9,590 bases of DNA from GCA-2733415 sp964608925 (GCA_964608925.1 CAZSQD010000079.1:1-9590); one strand, 5' to 3'. Positions 1-6,297 are shown, counted from the first letter of the stretch. A program made the numbers and translations. Notes: generated by a model not told the origin, from the letters alone.

Positions 1-525
1 CCCAGTATACGCATACAAACCGGTAAGGTTACCATAGGTTTTTGCTATAATTTTTTCTGAGCCTGAAATATTTTTAAAGTTTTTAAGTATTTTTTTAAAA
101 TACACCAATGCGGTGTCCTTTATATCTAAAGCAATGTTAATGTCTTGTGCTTTATAGCTGTCATTTGCAAATTTTAACATGTAAACGGATCCTATATCAA
201 AATAGATATTTGCCATTTGTAATGAATCATGATTTGAAAAATTATTTTTTTTAGCATTATTGAGGTAATATACTGCTTTCGTAAAATTATTTTTTCTAAA
301 AATCTTACTAATTTTCAAATTCCATTGCGCCTGTAACATTGTGTTTTTTAACTCCGTAACACTATCTAATTTAGCTAAAGCCAATTGTAGTGCTTTTGCT
401 TTATTATTATTATTTAAATACACATCTACTTGTTTAAAAGCAATGCTGTCCTGTTTTTGTTGCCCAAAAGTTAAAGTTGGTAACAAAAATACTAGGAGTA
501 CAATATATTTAAGCATTATTTTCAT
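1..525 (-). CDS. Sensor histidine kinase, N-terminal part (probable TPR sensor region); runs off the left edge
   Basis: The minus frame is open from ATG at 525 to the window edge, giving 175 residues with no stop, so the 3' part is missing. The product begins with a Sec signal peptide (Lys at 2 and 6, then a hydrophobic stretch ending TLTFGQQKQDS). A helical region rich in Ala, Leu, Asn and Lys follows (for example KAKALQLALAKLDS and KAVYYLNNAKKNN), which resembles tetratricopeptide repeats. No kinase domain is visible. I infer a membrane sensor kinase because the gene starts 8 nt after the stop of a LuxR-type response regulator; flavobacteria commonly pair such regulators with TPR-containing HisKA_3 kinases. 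The periplasmic TPR region would be the sensor. A second in-frame ATG lies at 516; I prefer 525 because it gives the fuller basic signal-peptide N-terminus. A standalone exported TPR protein remains possible. Confidence 0.6.
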   Translation of the reverse strand, partial: MKIMLKYIVLLVFLLPTLTFGQQKQDSIAFKQVDVYLNNNNKAKALQLALAKLDSVTELKNTMLQAQWNLKISKIFRKNNFTKAVYYLNNAKKNNFSNHDSLQMANIYFDIGSVYMLKFANDSYKAQDINIALDIKDTALVYFKKILKNFKNISGSEKIIAKTYGNLTGLYAYTG

Positions 526-533
526 AACTTACA

Positions 534-1190
534 TTACACCAATTTATGTTTAATAGCAAACTTTACTAAGCCAATTGCTGTTTTTACTTGTAATTTATTC
601 ATCATTTTTTTCTTGTGCATATCTACAGTATGCGGGCTTAAACAAAGTTCCTTGCCAATATCTTTGGTGCTATACTCTTGTACTATCAAACGCAACACGT
701 CCAACTCTCTTTCTGTTAAACTACTTGGTATTGGCGGACGTTCAACAGCTTGAGTGGATGCTATTCCTGAAAAAGAATTTAGAATTTGATTTTTTATGGC
801 ATCACAATAATATTGCTCACCATTATATACTTTTTGAATTGCAATATGTATGTTTTCTGCAGCGCATGATTTTGACAAATAGCCATTTGCACCTAACTTA
901 GTAACTTCTTTTATAATTTTTAAATCGTCATAACTAGATAAAATAATTATTTTACTTTTCACTTTTTCCTTCTGAAAATCTTTTAGGATTGTAATACCAT
1001 CTCTATCTGGCATATTAATATCCATTATTAACACATCTGCCTTATTTTTTTTAATTCGCTCCCGTAACCCATCTCCATTTAATGAAAAGCCAACTACCTC
1101 AACATCATCTTCTATTTTTAAAACGGCCAACATACCATCAATAACTATTTGATGGTCATCTACTAAATGTACTCTTATTTTTGTCCCCAT
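534..1190 (-). CDS. LuxR/NarL-family two-component response regulator
   Basis: This 218-residue protein is a full-length response regulator. The receiver domain occupies roughly residues 4-125: acidic pocket Asp11-Asp12, phosphoacceptor Asp57 in VLIMDINMP, switch residue Ser85 in IILSSYD and conserved Lys107 in GYLSKS. A linker leads to a LuxR-type helix-turn-helix from about residue 157 to the end, recognisable from LTERELDVLRLI and LSPHTVDMHKKKMMNKL. It should bind DNA once phosphorylated by the kinase encoded 8 nt downstream, with which it forms an operon. The ATG at 1190 puts the first receiver strand at residues 4-10, as usual for the family. A TAnnTTTG box lies 5 nt upstream of the ATG and an inverted repeat lies further upstream, either of which might serve regulation. 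Its target genes cannot be read from the sequence. Confidence 0.95.
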   Translation of the reverse strand: MGTKIRVHLVDDHQIVIDGMLAVLKIEDDVEVVGFSLNGDGLRERIKKNKADVLIMDINMPDRDGITILKDFQKEKVKSKIIILSSYDDLKIIKEVTKLGANGYLSKSCAAENIHIAIQKVYNGEQYYCDAIKNQILNSFSGIASTQAVERPPIPSSLTERELDVLRLIVQEYSTKDIGKELCLSPHTVDMHKKKMMNKLQVKTAIGLVKFAIKHKLV

Positions 1191-1195
1191 AATAC

Positions 1196-1203
1196 CAAAG
1201 ATA
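1196..1203 (-). promoter_or_regulatory. Candidate -7 promoter box of the response regulator gene
   Basis: TATCTTTG on the minus strand matches the Bacteroidota -7 consensus TAnnTTTG and ends 5 nt before the ATG at 1190. I found no well-spaced TTTG -33 box; the nearest is only 13 nt upstream. If used, the transcript would be leaderless or nearly so. This is a motif match only. Confidence 0.35.
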
Positions 1204-1244
1204 GCACTTTTATTACCAAATAAAATTATTGAATATAGGTATAG

Positions 1245-1273
1245 TTACCCATCCCTATATTTAGGGATGGTAA
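1245..1273. repeat. Inverted repeat between the DUF4293 terminator and the response regulator promoter
   Basis: CCATCCCTA (1249-1257) and TAGGGATGG (1262-1270) form a perfect 9-bp inverted repeat around a 4-nt loop. The pairing extends to TTA/TAA on the outside if one C at 1248 is bulged. There is no adjoining T-run on the minus strand, so it does not look like a terminator. It lies about 40-70 bp upstream of the regulator's candidate -7 box, a position that would suit an operator, perhaps for autoregulation by the LuxR-type regulator. That role is inference. Confidence 0.5.
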
Positions 1274-1289
1274 AAAATTTATTGCGCAT

Positions 1290-1320
1290 AAAAAAAGTCC
1301 GAAAAATTAATTTCGGACTT
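1290..1320 (-). terminator. Intrinsic terminator of the DUF4293 gene
   Basis: A perfect 10-bp stem (AAGTCCGAAA at 1295-1304, TTTCGGACTT at 1311-1320) with a 6-nt loop is followed on the minus strand by a run of seven T (1296-1290). It lies 34 bp beyond the stop codon of the DUF4293 gene, separating it from the two-component operon. Confidence 0.9.
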
Positions 1321-1353
1321 CTTCTTTCGCACTAAAAATAATACATAAATAGC

Positions 1354-1764
1354 TTAACGTAATCGATCTACAGATTTTACGAGATCTTCATCCTTTTTAA
1401 TTGCTTTGTTTGCCAAAACAATTAATACGATAGAAATTATAGGTAGAAACATCCCAATACCTTTCTCAGAAACTACTGCTTCTCCAGGTAAATTTAGTGA
1501 TCCATACACTAACGCTATTAGTAAAATAAAGTTTAATATGATTGTAAGTCGGTTAATTACAAACTGCGACTTCCTGTTTTTAAACATAAAAATACTTGCC
1601 AAACTCATTATTGCAGATAATATAAAACCACCTAACAACAAAGGTTCACTTAAAGCATACACGATTACATCATTAGTTGTTTTCCATAAATTAAAAACAA
1701 ATGGCAAACCACCAACTACAATTGCTGATGCTAATAAATATATAGTTTGTATGCGTTGTATCAT
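1354..1764 (-). CDS. DUF4293 family inner-membrane protein
   Basis: This 136-residue protein has four hydrophobic segments, at about residues 7-25, 41-61, 70-90 and 102-119, and a charged C-terminal tail (KAIKKDEDLVKSVDRLR). The opening MIQRIQTIYLLAS and the four-helix layout match DUF4293, a Bacteroidota-specific integral membrane family of unknown function. It is divergent from rho, and to my knowledge this pairing is conserved across Bacteroidota, which supports the call without revealing the function. The ATG at 1764 is preceded by a TAnnTTTG box ending 7 nt upstream. The gene ends in a strong terminator and is therefore probably monocistronic. The length appears normal for the family and nothing in it looks broken. 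Confidence 0.85.
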   Translation of the reverse strand: MIQRIQTIYLLASAIVVGGLPFVFNLWKTTNDVIVYALSEPLLLGGFILSAIMSLASIFMFKNRKSQFVINRLTIILNFILLIALVYGSLNLPGEAVVSEKGIGMFLPIISIVLIVLANKAIKKDEDLVKSVDRLR

Positions 1765-1771
1765 AACCCCA

Positions 1772-1779
1772 CAAATGTA
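1772..1779 (-). promoter_or_regulatory. Candidate -7 promoter box of the DUF4293 gene
   Basis: TACATTTG on the minus strand fits TAnnTTTG and ends 7 nt before the ATG at 1764. No clear -33 TTTG is present. It implies a very short leader, as with two other minus-strand genes in this window. This is a motif match only. Confidence 0.35.
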
Positions 1780-1936
1780 ATAAACTCTACCTAATTATAA
1801 TACTATTTTCATATCCTTTTTAAATAAAAAAGCCAACTAATTGTTTTTCAAGCACTAAAACTTCAAATTATTTATAATGATTCTTTTTTTTAACAAAAAA
1901 TCAATACTTAACACCAAAATATTAAGATAAAAGCTG

Positions 1937-1944
1937 TATACTTG
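1937..1944 (+). promoter_or_regulatory. Candidate -7 promoter box of rho
   Basis: TATACTTG is a one-mismatch version of the Bacteroidota -7 box TAnnTTTG, on the plus strand in the 288-bp spacer between the divergent DUF4293 and rho genes (1765-2052). Starting transcription just downstream would give rho a leader of about 100 nt. No convincing -33 box was seen. The rest of the spacer is AT-rich with no further gene. Confidence 0.3.
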
Positions 1945-1952
1945 CAGTAGAG

Positions 1953-2013
1953 TCCTTTAATACAAGGATTAAAAAATCTTCATAAAAAGAATCCTTTACA
2001 TTCAACAAAAGGA
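1953..2013 (+). promoter_or_regulatory. rho leader with two similar, possibly competing hairpins
   Basis: TCCTT (1953-1957) pairs with AAGGA (1964-1968) around a 6-nt loop. TCCTTT (1992-1997) pairs with AAAGGA (2008-2013) around a 10-nt loop. The arms are near-copies, so the first TCCTTT could pair instead with the second AAAGGA, giving alternative folds. E. coli rho is known to be autoregulated by termination in its own leader; a similar role here is inference. The stems are short and AT-rich, so chance remains possible. Confidence 0.3.
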
Positions 2014-2052
2014 AAACTTACTTCAAAAAAAATCAAATTTATCTTATCATAA

Positions 2053-3636
2053 ATGTTTGAAATATCACAATTAAAAGAAAAAAAATTGGCAGAATTGCAA
2101 GAAATTGCAAAAGCAATAAAGGTTCCGAAATTTAGAACTTTAAAAAAGTTAGACTTAGTATATAAAATATTAGATGTACAAGCAGAGTCAGAAACGGCTG
2201 CTCCTTCCCCTAAAAAAGAAGAAGAAACAATAACAGTTCCAAAGCCTAAACGTGCACGTGTTACACATGAAAAAGCTCCTAAAAAAGAAGCTCCTATTGT
2301 AGCACAAAAAACGGAACAGCAAAAAACTGAAAAAATTGCCCCTACAGAAAACAATGTTCCTAAAAATCAACATCAAGAAAAAAAGGCTCACATTAAAAAA
2401 GAGCAAGCTTTTGTAAAAAAGGAACACCATAAACATAAAAACAACCCTAACCAGAAAAAAAGTATTGGAAAAAACGGTAATAAAGATGACCGTAACCGAT
2501 ACAAATCTCCTGATTTTGAATTTGATGCCATTATTGAAAGTGAAGGTGTTTTAGATATTATGCAAGATGGTTATGGTTTTTTAAGATCTTCAGATTATAA
2601 TTACTTATCATCACCAGATGATATTTATGTTTCTTTATCGCAAATACGTTTATTTGGCTTAAAAACTGGGGATACTGTTTTAGGACAAGTACGTCCACCA
2701 AAAGCTGGAGAAAAATATTTTCCTTTAATTAAAGTAAATAAAATTAATGGGTTAGCACCAAATATTGTTAGAGATCGTATTTCTTTTCAACATTTAACAC
2801 CATTATTTCCTCAAGAAAAATTTAAATTAGCAGAACGTCAAAGCTCAATATCTACTCGTATTATTGATATGTTTTGCCCAATTGGTAAAGGACAACGTGG
2901 TATGATAGTATCACAACCAAAAACAGGTAAAACCATGTTATTAAAGGATGTTGCCAATGCAATTGCAGCAAATCATCCTGAAGTGTATCAAATTATTTTA
3001 TTAATTGATGAACGTCCAGAAGAGGTAACAGACATGCAACGTAATGTACGTGGTGAAGTTATTGCTTCTACTTTTGATAAAGAAGCACATGAGCACGTGC
3101 GTATTGCTAATATTGTTTTAGAAAAAGCAAAACGCTTGGTAGAATGTGGTCATGATGTAGTTATTTTGTTAGATTCTATCACACGTTTAGCAAGAGCTTA
3201 CAATACCGTACAACCCGCATCTGGTAAAATATTAAGTGGTGGTGTTGACGCCAATGCTTTACACAAACCAAAACGCTTTTTTGGAGCCGCACGTAATATT
3301 GAAAATGGAGGTTCTTTATCAATTATAGCTACTGCATTAACGGATACAGGCTCAAAAATGGATGAAGTTATTTTTGAAGAATTTAAAGGTACTGGTAATA
3401 TGGAGTTACAGTTGGATAGACGTATTGCTAACCGCCGTATTTTCCCTGCAATTGATTTGATTTCCTCAAGTACTCGTAGAGATGATATTTTATTAGATGA
3501 TAAAACCATGCAACGCATGTGGATAATGCGTAAATACTTAAATGACATGAACCCCGTAGAGGCTATGGAATTTATTAATGAGCGTATTAAAAGCACTCGT
3601 AATAACGAAGAGTTTTTAACCTCTATGAATAGCTAG
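2053..3636 (+). CDS. rho: Transcription termination factor Rho with long low-complexity insertion
   Basis: This 527-residue Rho is about 108 residues longer than the 419-residue E. coli protein. Rho is a hexameric RNA-dependent ATPase that terminates transcription. The N-terminal Rho_N helices span about residues 1-43. A Lys/Glu/Gln/Pro/His-rich insertion runs from about 44 to 155. The cold-shock-like RNA-binding domain follows from about 157 to 233 (LDIMQDGYGFLRSS, DDIYVSLSQIRLF). The RecA-like motor carries Walker A QPKTGKT (288-294, Lys293 and Thr294), Glu320-Arg321, Walker B ILLD (Asp374) followed by SITRLARA, the Q-loop near 391-405, R-loop Lys445-Gly446 and arginine finger Arg475. All bicyclomycin-contact residues I can map from E. 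coli are present. The ATG at 2053 gives the usual MFEISQLK start, without a Shine-Dalgarno. A strong terminator follows. Confidence 0.98.
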   Translation: MFEISQLKEKKLAELQEIAKAIKVPKFRTLKKLDLVYKILDVQAESETAAPSPKKEEETITVPKPKRARVTHEKAPKKEAPIVAQKTEQQKTEKIAPTENNVPKNQHQEKKAHIKKEQAFVKKEHHKHKNNPNQKKSIGKNGNKDDRNRYKSPDFEFDAIIESEGVLDIMQDGYGFLRSSDYNYLSSPDDIYVSLSQIRLFGLKTGDTVLGQVRPPKAGEKYFPLIKVNKINGLAPNIVRDRISFQHLTPLFPQEKFKLAERQSSISTRIIDMFCPIGKGQRGMIVSQPKTGKTMLLKDVANAIAANHPEVYQIILLIDERPEEVTDMQRNVRGEVIASTFDKEAHEHVRIANIVLEKAKRLVECGHDVVILLDSITRLARAYNTVQPASGKILSGGVDANALHKPKRFFGAARNIENGGSLSIIATALTDTGSKMDEVIFEEFKGTGNMELQLDRRIANRRIFPAIDLISSSTRRDDILLDDKTMQRMWIMRKYLNDMNPVEAMEFINERIKSTRNNEEFLTSMNS

Positions 3637-3671
3637 CCCATGAGGAAATAGCCCAAATTAAACATAACAAC

Positions 3672-3707
3672 AATCGTCTAAGAAGTAATTTTTAGACGAT
3701 TTTTTTT
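3672..3707 (+). terminator. Intrinsic terminator of rho
   Basis: A perfect 10-bp stem (AATCGTCTAA at 3672-3681, TTAGACGATT at 3692-3701) with a 10-nt loop is followed by a continuous T-run to 3707, 35 bp after the rho stop codon. The termination factor's own gene thus ends in a Rho-independent terminator. Confidence 0.9.
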
Positions 3708-3962
3708 ATGATATCCTTTTATTTTTTACTTATTCTCAATACAATTTTTCATCTCGCAAACAAGAGTATTCTCTTTACTATTAGAGGTTACTTCACTCCG
3801 TTTCGTAAAGACGCGCTTACTTACAAAAAGGGATGCCGCTACTCCCGATAACTATCGGTACCTAACGCAACATCACTTTAAAATTTAAGTATTCACTGTA
3901 GCTTTTTAGTGGCTAAAAAAATATACTTCACTCGTTTTAAAAATGAGGAGGTAATAAGCCAC
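3708..3962. repeat. Gene-free intergenic stretch with small repeats, possible dispersed repeat
   Basis: No believable gene lies between the two facing terminators. The segment near 3795-3865 is visibly richer in G and C than its surroundings. It holds a tight palindrome, CCGATA-AC-TATCGG (3845-3858), and a weaker GGGA/TCCC pair (3830-3833, 3843-3846). The 10-mer TACTTCACTC occurs twice, at 3789-3798 and 3924-3933, each followed by a GTTT-containing stretch. It reminds me of intergenic repeats common in Flavobacteriaceae, but that is from memory and unverified. A 47-codon frame starting at 3708 has no coding support. Confidence 0.4.
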
Positions 3963-3991
3963 AAAAAAAGACTGCCTTTTCCAGACAGTCT
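3963..3991 (-). terminator. Intrinsic terminator of the HMBD Cys-rich protein gene
   Basis: On the minus strand AGACTG pairs with CAGTCT (3986-3991 with 3969-3974), and the stem extends by CT/AG past one mismatch. A run of seven T (3969-3963) follows. It lies about 30 bp after the stop of the small metal-binding protein and would end the whole minus-strand metal cluster. Confidence 0.85.
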
Positions 3992-4020
3992 CATTTTATA
4001 TAGTAAAGTATAATAATACT

Positions 4021-4416
4021 TTATGCTTTCTTAGAACAAGATTTTTTTGCTCCACTTTTACAAGAAGATGCTTTTTTAGCGCCGTCTTTTGAACAAGATT
4101 TCTTTTCTCCTCCTTTTGAACAAGATTTTTTTGCTGCTGCTGCTTTTTTAGATGCACAACATCCTTTTTTTGGAGTACCTGAACAACTTTTAGCTGTATT
4201 TTTTGAAGCATCTACCTTTTTCAAATCCATTTTACATACTGGACAACTTCCTGGTTTTGCATACGTTTTACCTTTTTCGCAATCCATTGGACATTGATAT
4301 GCAGCTACTTTTTCAATTGTTGCTACTTTTACAGCTTCTTTACTTACGCTTTCTTGTGCATTAGAAAATGCTACAAAGAACAAACCGAATACTACTGCTA
4401 AAACTATTTTTTTCAT
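4021..4416 (-). CDS. Small exported heavy-metal-binding-domain protein with Cys/Lys-rich repeat tail
   Basis: This 131-residue protein has three parts. A Sec signal peptide covers residues 1-20, with probable cleavage at SNA|QES. Residues 40-65 form a heavy-metal-binding domain (YQCPMDC ... GSCPVCKMDLK) with Cys42, Cys46, Cys58 and Cys61; this family is usually found at the ends of CusB-type adaptors and copper ATPases. Residues from about 75 to 131 are a low-complexity Lys/Ser/Ala/Gly tail with seven more cysteines (78, 86, 87, 99, 108, 119, 126), in repeats such as KKSCSKGGE and KKSCSKDGA. A periplasmic role in binding or storing copper or a similar soft metal is inferred. The HMBD nearly duplicates the C-terminal one of the adaptor at 7098-8945. 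It is the last gene of the metal cluster, after the multicopper oxidase. The tail is reminiscent of a metallothionein, but no homology is claimed. Confidence 0.85.
   Translation of the reverse strand: MKKIVLAVVFGLFFVAFSNAQESVSKEAVKVATIEKVAAYQCPMDCEKGKTYAKPGSCPVCKMDLKKVDASKNTAKSCSGTPKKGCCASKKAAAAKKSCSKGGEKKSCSKDGAKKASSCKSGAKKSCSKKA
4034..4127 (-). repeat. Internal coding repeats in the Cys/Lys tail
   Basis: The 10-mer GAACAAGATT (plus-strand reading) occurs at 4034-4043, 4091-4100 and 4118-4127. Its spacings of 57 and 27 bp are multiples of three, and each copy encodes KSCS-type units of the tail. The last two copies define a 27-bp (9-codon) period. Such repeats can expand or contract without breaking the frame. 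Confidence 0.7.
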
Positions 4417-4446
4417 CTTTAAAATTTTAATTAATTATTATTTTCG

Positions 4447-4454
4447 TAAATATA
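4447..4454 (-). promoter_or_regulatory. Candidate -7 box of the HMBD protein gene
   Basis: TATATTTA on the minus strand is a one-mismatch match to TAnnTTTG, about 30 nt upstream of the ATG at 4416. A TTG about 22 nt further upstream could act as the -33 element. It would give the small gene its own promoter in addition to read-through from the multicopper oxidase gene. Weak evidence. Confidence 0.3.
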
Positions 4455-4470
4455 TTGATTTCGCCTCATT

Positions 4471-4492
4471 TTAACACAACCTAAAGTGTTAA
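4471..4492. repeat. Inverted repeat between the multicopper oxidase and HMBD genes
   Basis: TTAACAC (4471-4477) and GTGTTAA (4486-4492) form a perfect 7-bp inverted repeat with an 8-nt spacer, in the 86-bp gap between the two genes. The minus strand has no T-run after it, so it is a poor terminator for the oxidase gene. It overlaps the -33 region of the candidate promoter at 4447-4454, which suits an operator. The plus strand does have a following T-run but no gene to terminate. Confidence 0.45.
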
Positions 4493-4502
4493 TTTTTCGT
4501 TA

Positions 4503-6233
4503 TTATTTTACAATAAACTCTTTTTTATAAATAGCATCGTTTGTAAATAACCTTATAAAATACACTCCTGAGCTATATTCAAAAATAGGAAATGAATATA
4601 GATTACTCCATTCATTTTCATCAATTTTATGATAATTTACTATTTGACCTTTTGTATTAATAATAGCATATCCTCTAATTTTATCTGACAAATCATTTAA
4701 TTTTACCGTCATATAAATATCTTTTGATGGGGTTGGATATAACCTAAACCCACCTTTTTTATCTACATTAGATTCATTTACGCCTAATAAATCTACCACA
4801 ACAAATTGCCCCATCATGCCACCATCTTCATGGGTTAGCATGTGGCAATGATACATATAAGGTACTCTGTCATTTGCAAAGTCTGTAAATTTTGTAATAA
4901 ACCGCATTGTACTTTGTGCTGGCACCAAATAGGTATCTTTCCAACCTACTACTGATGCTGGTGGTGGGTTTCCGTCAATATCTAAAATATAATATTGAAT
5001 ATCATGTATATGAAAAGGATGCGAAATAGCAGAGTTATTTTGTACCGTCCAAATTTCTGTATTATTTAAAGGGATGGTAACATTTATAATATTCATATCT
5101 AAACTCACTCCATTTATTGTAAAGTCACCATTTAATTGATTAAAACCACCTGTAACGGGGCTGAATGTAAGTGTTCTTGTCTTAGTTGAATTAGTTTCCA
5201 AAAACGGAGTTACACTTACTAGTGTATCTGGTATTGTAGTTATCGCATTTGTTGTTTGGGCTATTACATTTAATTTTAAAATATTAAAATTAGTTCCGTT
5301 CATTGCATTTGGATTGTAATTATCTAATGGAATATTTGGATTTATTCCAGGAGCAGTTGCGCCATAAACACCGTTGTCAAATTCAGCAGCATAACTCATT
5401 AATTGTAGTATTTCCCCATTCATCCCCTGTAAATCTACTACTATTTCAGAGCGCTCTCCTGGTGCTAATTGTAAGCGAGTTAAGGCTAGTGGAGCTACCT
5501 TTAAACCACCATCTGTAGCTATTTGATAAAACATTTTATTATCTGAAAAACCAAAATTAAATACTCGTTGTGAGGATCCGTTTAACAAACGAAACCGAAC
5601 CATTTGTGCAGGCACATTCGTTTCTGGTTTTACAGTGCCATTAACTATCAACACATCATCTGCGTTAGAATCATGTACTATTTGATAGCTTGCATCAAAA
5701 CCTTTTGTTTGTATTACTAATGGGATATCATCTACTCCATAAGTACGCGGTAAATTTAAAGCGGCTTCTTTTGTATCTTTTACAATAATTAATCCTGCCA
5801 TACCTTTACTTACGTGTTCATCCGTAAATTCATCTAAATGAGGATGGTACCAATAGGTAGCTGCTTTATCTAACACTTTAAATTGAGGATTCCAAGTGGC
5901 TCCAGGGGCAATTACAGTATGTGGACCTCCATCATTTGATGCCGAAACATGTAACCCATGCCAATGTATGGTTGTGGGTTGCCCTAAATTATTGGTGACA
6001 CTTATATTTAAATCATCACCTTTATTTATAATTAAAGTTGGCCCTAAAATATTACCATTTATACCCATTGTAGCAGTATTTTGACCTGCAAAAAACTGAT
6101 GGGTACCGTTTTGTAAATTTAAATTGATAGTAGTCGTTTCAATAGTTGGTGGTATTATCAACTGATTTTGAGAAATACTAAATTGTGCTATCAGTACGGC
6201 GTGGATAATTATAATTTTTTTTATCATCTTCAT
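4503..6233 (-). CDS. Multicopper oxidase with C-terminal T9SS type A sorting domain
   Basis: This 576-residue enzyme has three cupredoxin domains with all four copper-binding motifs: HWH (His90, His92), HPH (His130, His132), HPFHIH (His405, His408, His410) and HCHMLTH (His462, Cys463, His464, His468) with the axial Met473. It should therefore hold one type 1 copper and a trinuclear cluster and reduce oxygen to water while oxidising a substrate such as Cu(I), Fe(II), Mn(II) or a phenolic. It starts with a Sec signal peptide (to about Ser21), not a Tat signal. From about residue 495 it carries a T9SS type A sorting domain (FRLYPTPSKDIY ... GVYFIRLF ... KEFIVK), implying release to the surface or medium. 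The Met-rich insert of E. coli CueO is absent. It follows the VIT transporter gene by 64 bp and precedes the HMBD gene. Confidence 0.95.
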   Translation of the reverse strand: MKMIKKIIIIHAVLIAQFSISQNQLIIPPTIETTTINLNLQNGTHQFFAGQNTATMGINGNILGPTLIINKGDDLNISVTNNLGQPTTIHWHGLHVSASNDGGPHTVIAPGATWNPQFKVLDKAATYWYHPHLDEFTDEHVSKGMAGLIIVKDTKEAALNLPRTYGVDDIPLVIQTKGFDASYQIVHDSNADDVLIVNGTVKPETNVPAQMVRFRLLNGSSQRVFNFGFSDNKMFYQIATDGGLKVAPLALTRLQLAPGERSEIVVDLQGMNGEILQLMSYAAEFDNGVYGATAPGINPNIPLDNYNPNAMNGTNFNILKLNVIAQTTNAITTIPDTLVSVTPFLETNSTKTRTLTFSPVTGGFNQLNGDFTINGVSLDMNIINVTIPLNNTEIWTVQNNSAISHPFHIHDIQYYILDIDGNPPPASVVGWKDTYLVPAQSTMRFITKFTDFANDRVPYMYHCHMLTHEDGGMMGQFVVVDLLGVNESNVDKKGGFRLYPTPSKDIYMTVKLNDLSDKIRGYAIINTKGQIVNYHKIDENEWSNLYSFPIFEYSSGVYFIRLFTNDAIYKKEFIVK

Positions 6234-6241
6234 TATTTCTA

Positions 6242-6249
6242 CAAATATA
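6242..6249 (-). promoter_or_regulatory. Candidate -7 box of the multicopper oxidase gene
   Basis: TATATTTG on the minus strand is an exact TAnnTTTG match and ends 8 nt before the ATG at 6233, in the 64-bp gap after the VIT gene. No strong -33 TTTG was found. It suggests the oxidase may be transcribed on its own with a very short leader, besides any operon transcript. Confidence 0.35.
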
Positions 6250-6297
6250 ATTTTTATAATTCTAAAATCATGTACCTTATGTTACACACTACCGTTG

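Noticed and set aside
1406..1780. A 124-codon plus-strand frame across the DUF4293 gene
   Set aside because: It is antisense to a recognised membrane protein gene and has no family resemblance of its own.
2188..2436. Minus-strand Phe/Ser/Cys-rich frames opposite the Rho insertion
   Set aside because: They are the mirror of Lys/Glu-rich codons (AAA and GAA reading as TTT and TTC), a typical artefact of low-complexity coding DNA.
3708..3851. A 47-codon plus-strand frame beginning in the T-run of the rho terminator
   Set aside because: It starts inside the terminator, resembles no family, and crosses the repeat-like island. Composition does not look coding.
3795..3865. tRNA or small structured RNA in the GC-richer island
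   Set aside because: No cloverleaf, no TTCGA arm, and stems of only 4-6 bp. No promoter box clearly associated.
3996..4211. A 71-residue Gln/Lys/Val-rich minus-strand frame overlapping the HMBD protein gene
   Set aside because: It is an alternate reading of the Lys/Cys repeat tail. The frame at 4021-4416 has a signal peptide and a known domain.
4503..6233. Copper nitrite reductase or Tat-exported CueO
   Set aside because: The protein has the full trinuclear-cluster histidine set and the HCH...H...M type 1 site of a three-domain oxidase. Its signal peptide lacks twin arginines and there is no Met-rich insert.
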